A DNA stretch of 64,000 nucleotides, from the NCBI GenBank assembly GCA_024867545.1, contig JANFNE010000011.1, positions 496,001-560,000 of the forward strand, read 5' to 3'. The notes below the pieces were generated by a model. The model was not told the DNA's origin and made no database searches. It saw nothing but the letters and a program-made list of their open reading frames with translations. Positions within the stretch are counted from its first letter, which is position 1. Each line of letters opens with the position of its first letter. A program made the position numbers and the translations under genes. Positions 59,376 to 64,000 of this stretch are shown in pieces. This DNA is from Phytopythium helicoides. Lineage: Eukaryota; Oomycota; Peronosporomycetes; Pythiales; Pythiaceae.

Positions 59376-62300
59376 TCAGACTTTCGACTTCGCAGCAAAC
59401 CGCTCTTGTTGACGCAGCAGCTCGCACAACTCCTACACATTGAAATCACCTCCGAGTGGTGAGTGAAAACGCTGTTAGAAGAAGCGGTATAATAGCTATG
59501 TACCTGTCGGCGGCGAGCATCAAATAGCAGCTGGTTTTCGAGGCGCTGGCGGATTTTCGCTAGCGAAGGTTGCTCGATCGCATGAAGGAATGTTCAGCAG
59601 CGTATCAAAGATCTCGTACCACATCGTGCCATCCCAATAGCGCTTGAAATTCTTGGAAATAGTCCAGCGTTGTGGATCGCCTCTGACTTTGTGGCACCGC
59701 ACGTCCATGTACTCACCAAATAGCATGCAGTGAATAGTACCCAAAAATCCGAACGAATCAATCTGGAACGTCCAAGGTCTTCCAGACAGCATTTCGACGC
59801 ACTGGAAGCCTTTGGTATGACAATCCCCTACAAATCTTGTTCTAGTGGGGTACCCAGATACATCGATCGATCTGCCAAAGTCGATAAGACACAAGGTCAC
59901 CGGTCATGCACTCGCCTTGCTTGACTTGCAGATCGATGTTGTCGACAAAGCTTGTGTCTGGTAGAGCAGGCGCAAAGAGCCAATTGTCAGGTTTAATGTC
60001 ACCGTGAATGATGTTTGCTGCGTGGAGTTGCTCGATTGAACGCAGCATTCGGATGCTGTAATAAACCACGAGTGTCTCTGGAAATGCCTTTCCCAGCTGC
60101 ATGACATCAATACACTGGACTATCGAGGCATCAGGTGAAGTTTTAAGCGCCTACCTTCTTGTAAGTGTTGAGCAGGTCGTGCAACGTTCCAGCGCAGCCT
60201 TTATTCATCAGCAGCATCGAACCGTTCTGTGGATGAAAAGTGAGCAACATGTACCTAGCACGCAAGCATAGTCTAATCTTACTGTGAACAAGTTCAAACC
60301 GAGAAATTGTGGGCGAGGAACAGGAGGCCATCTTTCGTGCGCGCAGGCGATCTTTTCTCCCACATTTATACGACTGACGATGTAATATTCCCATGCCAAT
60401 GTTGAACGGCCAGTTTCGAACTGATACACAAGACCAAAAGTCAAATCGAGTTGTACCATATCCAAACGTCATCATGTGCATAAGTACCTTGACCGCCACA
60501 TCTGTTTCATCTGGCGAACCTTTACTGGACGTAGTAGCGGCAAACACGTGGGCAAAGCCTCCAGATCCAAGCAGCCCCGTCACCTTCAAGTGAAGATTGG
60601 GATGGAGTTGCAACGAGATCGGTTTCTTGAATTGGCGCCGGATTGTGTTTGTCAGGGGTAAACGTGGCAGCTTTCGGGAGTGCACGGTCACCAGGCTTGC
60701 GTTTGATCGCAAAAACTTCTTGACAGCGCTTCCGCTGGTCATTGCTTGTCGATTTCCTGGAGCGTATGGATTCACCAAACTTGAATCGTGTGGGTCTTGG
60801 GACACAATGTTTTCCTTGTCGGTGTACTTCTGGACTTCTGACTTTGACCGATTACCGCGGTCTCGGCTTTATTTCCTCGCACACGTCAAGAGGTCAGAAG
60901 TTGCCGCAATGAAAGCACGAGATATAGTCCACTCCCTACTACCACATCGCTAACTAGTGTATATATTCTGGTGCGAAAGTAGATCGTGGACACACTCATG
61001 CAGGCACTCAGACGCAGCTGTGCACCATACCTGAGCGCTCCTGGGCTTATCTTATTGGTCCTGTTCTGTCGCACATAGTGCACGACGTTGCTGTTTCCAC
61101 ATGGGGAGATCAGCGCTGTTCTACATTGTAGTCTGCGCAAGCAGCGCAACGGAGTCAGGTGCACGTGAAAGTACGCTACCTGCCCCCGTGCGGAGGTCGT
61201 TCCGAAGCACCCTCCTCGGATTCGTCAGACTTGGCTTGCATCCGCATGATGACGTCCTTATTTGTCAACCGAACACCGCGGACCAAGTCGTCGCGACTTT
61301 GGAGAGCCTTCCTTGGTTGCGGCTTTTTGCTTGGGATTGGTTGAGTCTCCTCGTCGTCAGCGAAGATCTGGAACTGTCCTGCTGCTGCTTCGTTTTCATG
61401 ATGAGTGGATTGATCCTGCGCGTTCACAGCCACGCTGTCCACCGAGTCATCAAAGATGCTAAAGTGCAATTTCCTCTCAACAGGGTCTTCTTCACGCGTG
61501 GCAGGCGGTTCCCACGTTCTTTGTGGACGTTGTGGACTGCAGAACATACTGTTCACATCTTCCATCGCAACTCGCGTGTTGATAGTGACATCTTCTTGTG
61601 CTGCGGCATCCAGCTCTGCGTACTTCGCAGCAACAACAGGGTTACCAAGTCTTACTGCCCTGCCAGCAGTGACGGAGAAATCCGTCAAATTTCTGCGGCG
61701 CCGCACTCTCAGACGCATTAACCTCTGAGGCTAAGAATGAGTTCCGTCCAGTCGTGACAGGCTTGGTCGCAGGCACGGAGAGCTGGTGCAGGCTGGTTCA
61801 GCGAGAAAGCTGTTGCTTGGGCGAGAACTTGATGCAGCTGCATTTGCGCTCCGCTTGCGTTCGTATGCTTGCGCACGAACCTCCTCGAATGAGAGCAAGT
61901 CGCCGCCGCCCTCAGGTTTCAGCAATTCAACTTTGTATGCAATTACCTCCTCGGAGGGCCTTGGTCGACGCCGCGCCTTTGCTTGGCTGCTCTCTTTCAG
62001 GGTTCTCCGAGAAGTTCTTCAAAGGCTTTGCAGCGAGTTGCTCTTCTTCTGTGGAAGCACCATCGATTCTCTGGCGAAGAGAGTGTGAACGATGTGTCAA
62101 CACGTGGATATCGGTAGCAGATGTGCCAGAAGATGCATTGCAATCATCATCGACAAAAACCTCAAAGGCGCTGGGGCCAGAGGCAGCTCGAGCGGTCGGC
62201 CCTTCCGGCTCGGGGCGCGATTGGCTCCCAAGGTTCCAGGGCCGAGGCGCCAGGTCATTCTCCTTGTTTTGGTTCTGAACAGTATCCAGCGTCCTCCAGC

Positions 62301-63327
62301 CGGTATTACTGTCAAAAGGATCGGCATCCACATCAGCAGGATCCTCATAGACAATAAATACCGGCTTGTGAGCGTTCGCTCGTCGGACACTCTCTGCACG
62401 ACTATTTGCGAGCTGCTGGCGTTGTAGCTGGAGTCGGTAGTCACTCGTGTCTGCGCTTGGGTCAAAGGCTGTGATGTTTTCCAGCGCCACGCGACCAGGG
62501 GGGTCATCCGAGCGAGTGGAATCGGCATCCTCATTGACGCGCAGCCAGTGGCGACTCATTCGGCGCTGGAATTCTTTGAACTTGCGCGCAAGCAGCTCTT
62601 CTGGTGCTGCTTTTCTGGTAACATGGGGTGTGGAATAAACAACTTGTTAGCATCTCGTCCATGACAAAAAAGACACTTTTTTTTCTCGCGTACTTTTGGG
62701 TTGCCTTGAGATAGATCTTGTGCGCCTCCGGGTACCGGCCGAGGCTCTCTAGTACCCACGCCCAGCCAATGTAGAAGAGCGCCACGGACTCGCCGATCTT
62801 GTGCTGATACAAGTACTTGAAAATGTCCTTGGGGTTGGATACCAGATCAGCCTGCAATCGCAACCAAAGGCGCCGCATAAGTCTACTGCAAGCGCAAAAG
62901 TGAGCACCAAAAAGTCTGCACGTACGTATTGAATCCACATGCGGATGTAGCGCATGTCGTTCTTGTAGCGCGGCACGTCCTTGAGCGCGCGCGTGCACTT
63001 TTCCAGCGCGCCAAACTTGCGCCGCGTGTCCTCCGGCAGGTGCGTCTCAATCCACCGCACGTACTCGCTCCACGCGGCCAGCGGGTCGTCGCCCTCGTAG
63101 CTCGCGACCTGTTGCTCCATGCGGCGCGCCTGCTCGTCCACGCGCAGCTTGTCCTGGAACGACTCGTGCGCCCGCAGCGCGCGGTTCAGGTCCGGCACCT
63201 TGCGCCCGCGCTTGAGCGGCATGACGTTCTCCTTGGACGTCTCCCACTCGAACTCGCCGCCCTCGAGCTTGCGCTTGCGCGTGGAGCCCACGGCGCCGTC
63301 GTCGCCAGCCTGGATCGCCACGCTCAT
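59376..63327 (-). CDS. MadBub spindle-checkpoint protein (BUB1/BUBR1/MAD3 combined) with active-looking kinase
   Basis: Nine exons, with introns 62852-62925, 62615-62693, 61133-61179, 60867-61030, 60421-60487, 60227-60282, 60115-60154 and 59433-59503. Five single-base breaks (near 61967, 61738, 61690, 59907, 59583) were corrected, and the total is exactly 1117 codons. Order: KEN1 (residues 32-34), Bub/Mad3 TPR domain (WSEYVRWIETHLPE, FYIGWAWVLESLGRYPEA), ABBA FIVYED (272), KEN2 (303), ABBA FEVFVD (336), GLEBS/Bub3-binding motif (VIAYKVELL...LSFEEVRAQAYERK, 405-440), ABBA-like FSIFDD (570) and FQIFAD (600), KEN3 (716), then the kinase: LLGSGGFAHVF, VAVK (K825), IIHGDIKPDNW, CLIDFGRSID, GFQCVEMLSGRPW. 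All catalytic residues are present. It restrains APC/C until chromosomes are attached. Confidence 0.92.
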
Positions 63328-63806
63328 GCCGCCTGCGCCGCCTGTCCGATACTGAGCGCGAGTGAAATGGTCCGCCTGTCTCGTTGAAGGTTTGTTTCCC
63401 TTTTGAACGCAGGGAGGGGAAAGCGCGCGCTTTCAATTTTACTTGTGCACATTATAGTATACTGAATGGAAGGTATTTCAAACGTTTGAACGCGCGAATT
63501 CGTTTGAAGCAGCGTCACTGAAGCGCAAATGTGCAGCGGCCCAGATGACGGCTTCCATGTGTAGCGGTCCAGAGAGGCGGAATATTCTTGTGTTGGCCAC
63601 ACACGTCTTGAAGTTGCCGGCGCTGATTGGGTGGCGTGGCGGTCGCGCTCATGATAATCGGGCGTTTTCCAAGTGTTTGGACGAGGATTTGCACAAACAC
63701 GGAGATCGCGTGAAGCGTCGGCGGCCCTGCCGGCGGTTCATCACTCGTGCTTTCGCGCTCCGCTAGAGACCGCTCGCCTCTCCTCTCTCTCTCTCTCTCT
63801 CTCGCA
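63328..63806. promoter_or_regulatory. Divergent region upstream of MadBub and DapA with CT microsatellite
   Basis: About 480 bases between divergent starts. A CT repeat (63782-63803) ends immediately before the DapA ATG and probably lies in its 5' untranslated region. No other element identified. Confidence 0.5.
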
Positions 63807-64000
63807 ATGGTGCAGCTGCAAGGAGCCATCACGGCGCTCGTGACGCCCTTCACGGAGGACGGCTCGGCCGTCGACTACGCCAAGCTGCGCGAGCTCGTCG
63901 AGTGGCAGATCCAGGAGGGCATTGACGGCCTCGTGCCGGTGCGTTGCGCTGCTGTGTCGGAAATTGTAGAGCGCGGTGGCCTGACGGTGGAGTGATGAAC
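63807..64000 (+). CDS. dapA: 4-hydroxy-tetrahydrodipicolinate synthase (dihydrodipicolinate synthase), 3' partial
   Basis: Starts at ATG 63807 ([20 protein letters not shown]) and continues [23 protein letters not shown], the typical first barrel strand and helix of DapA. The exon ends at 63938 before a GTGCGT donor, just where the family has its VGTTGE motif, so an intron runs past the window edge. The enzyme condenses pyruvate and aspartate semialdehyde in the diaminopimelate route to lysine. Only the first 44 residues are visible, so membership of the wider aldolase/NAL family rather than DapA proper cannot be excluded. Confidence 0.8.

Noticed and set aside
1..64000. tRNA, rRNA or CRISPR features
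   Set aside because: None recognised on either strand; the short repeats seen are microsatellites without regular spacers.

Overview
The window looks like the nuclear genome of an oomycete (a Phytophthora/Pythium-like stramenopile). The evidence is indirect: eukaryotic genes with short GT-AG introns (about 40-110 nt, one of 164 nt), compact GC-rich spacing, a cilium/flagellum protein (SPEF1), a bacterial/plant-type lysine-pathway enzyme (DapA), an undivided MadBub checkpoint kinase, and fused proteins of a kind common in this group. No tRNA, rRNA or CRISPR was seen. The species cannot be named from the sequence alone.

Layout. 1-3216 (+): 5'-incomplete protein joining a fold-type-I PLP domain to a fold-type-III PLP decarboxylase. 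3314-6480 (-): SPEF1/CLAMP and the Vms1/ANKZF1 ribosome-rescue hydrolase. 6738-8069 (+): DHHC palmitoyltransferase. 8651-9910 (-): polyQ/armadillo protein. 11350-26460 (-): tandem array of four paralogues of an unusual fusion, a secreted CotA-type multicopper oxidase joined to a ZupT/ZIP-type metal transporter. The first copy is 5'-truncated, lies in a 2.9-kb direct duplication, and is separated from copy 2 by an AT-rich insert carrying a giant-virus-like GIY-YIG gene. 28306-28927 (+): CIA2B/MIP18. 28979-34593 (-): an unknown acidic coiled-coil protein, a PP2C phosphatase and two zeta-class glutathione transferases. 34780-38422 (+): type II membrane protein with a long repetitive beta-rich ectodomain. 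38490-45680 (-): a pseudokinase/coiled-coil/armadillo protein and RIF1. 45969-48214 (+): two small membrane-associated proteins. 48330-56729 (-): GCN1. 56940-58911 (+): splicing factor SF1/BBP. 59376-63327 (-): MadBub. 63807-end (+): first exon of DapA.

Most of the window is ordinary housekeeping: translation control, splicing, mitosis, Fe-S assembly, replication timing and lipidation. The accessory and most original part is the metal-handling array at 11-26 kb.

A second theme is sequence quality. At least 29 single-base frame disruptions interrupt otherwise conserved genes, and for most genes the corrected exon lengths sum exactly to whole codons. The 8.3-kb GCN1 gene and several others are clean. 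Most breaks are therefore more likely local assembly indels than real pseudogenes, except in copy 1 of the oxidase-transporter array, which also lacks its 5' end.
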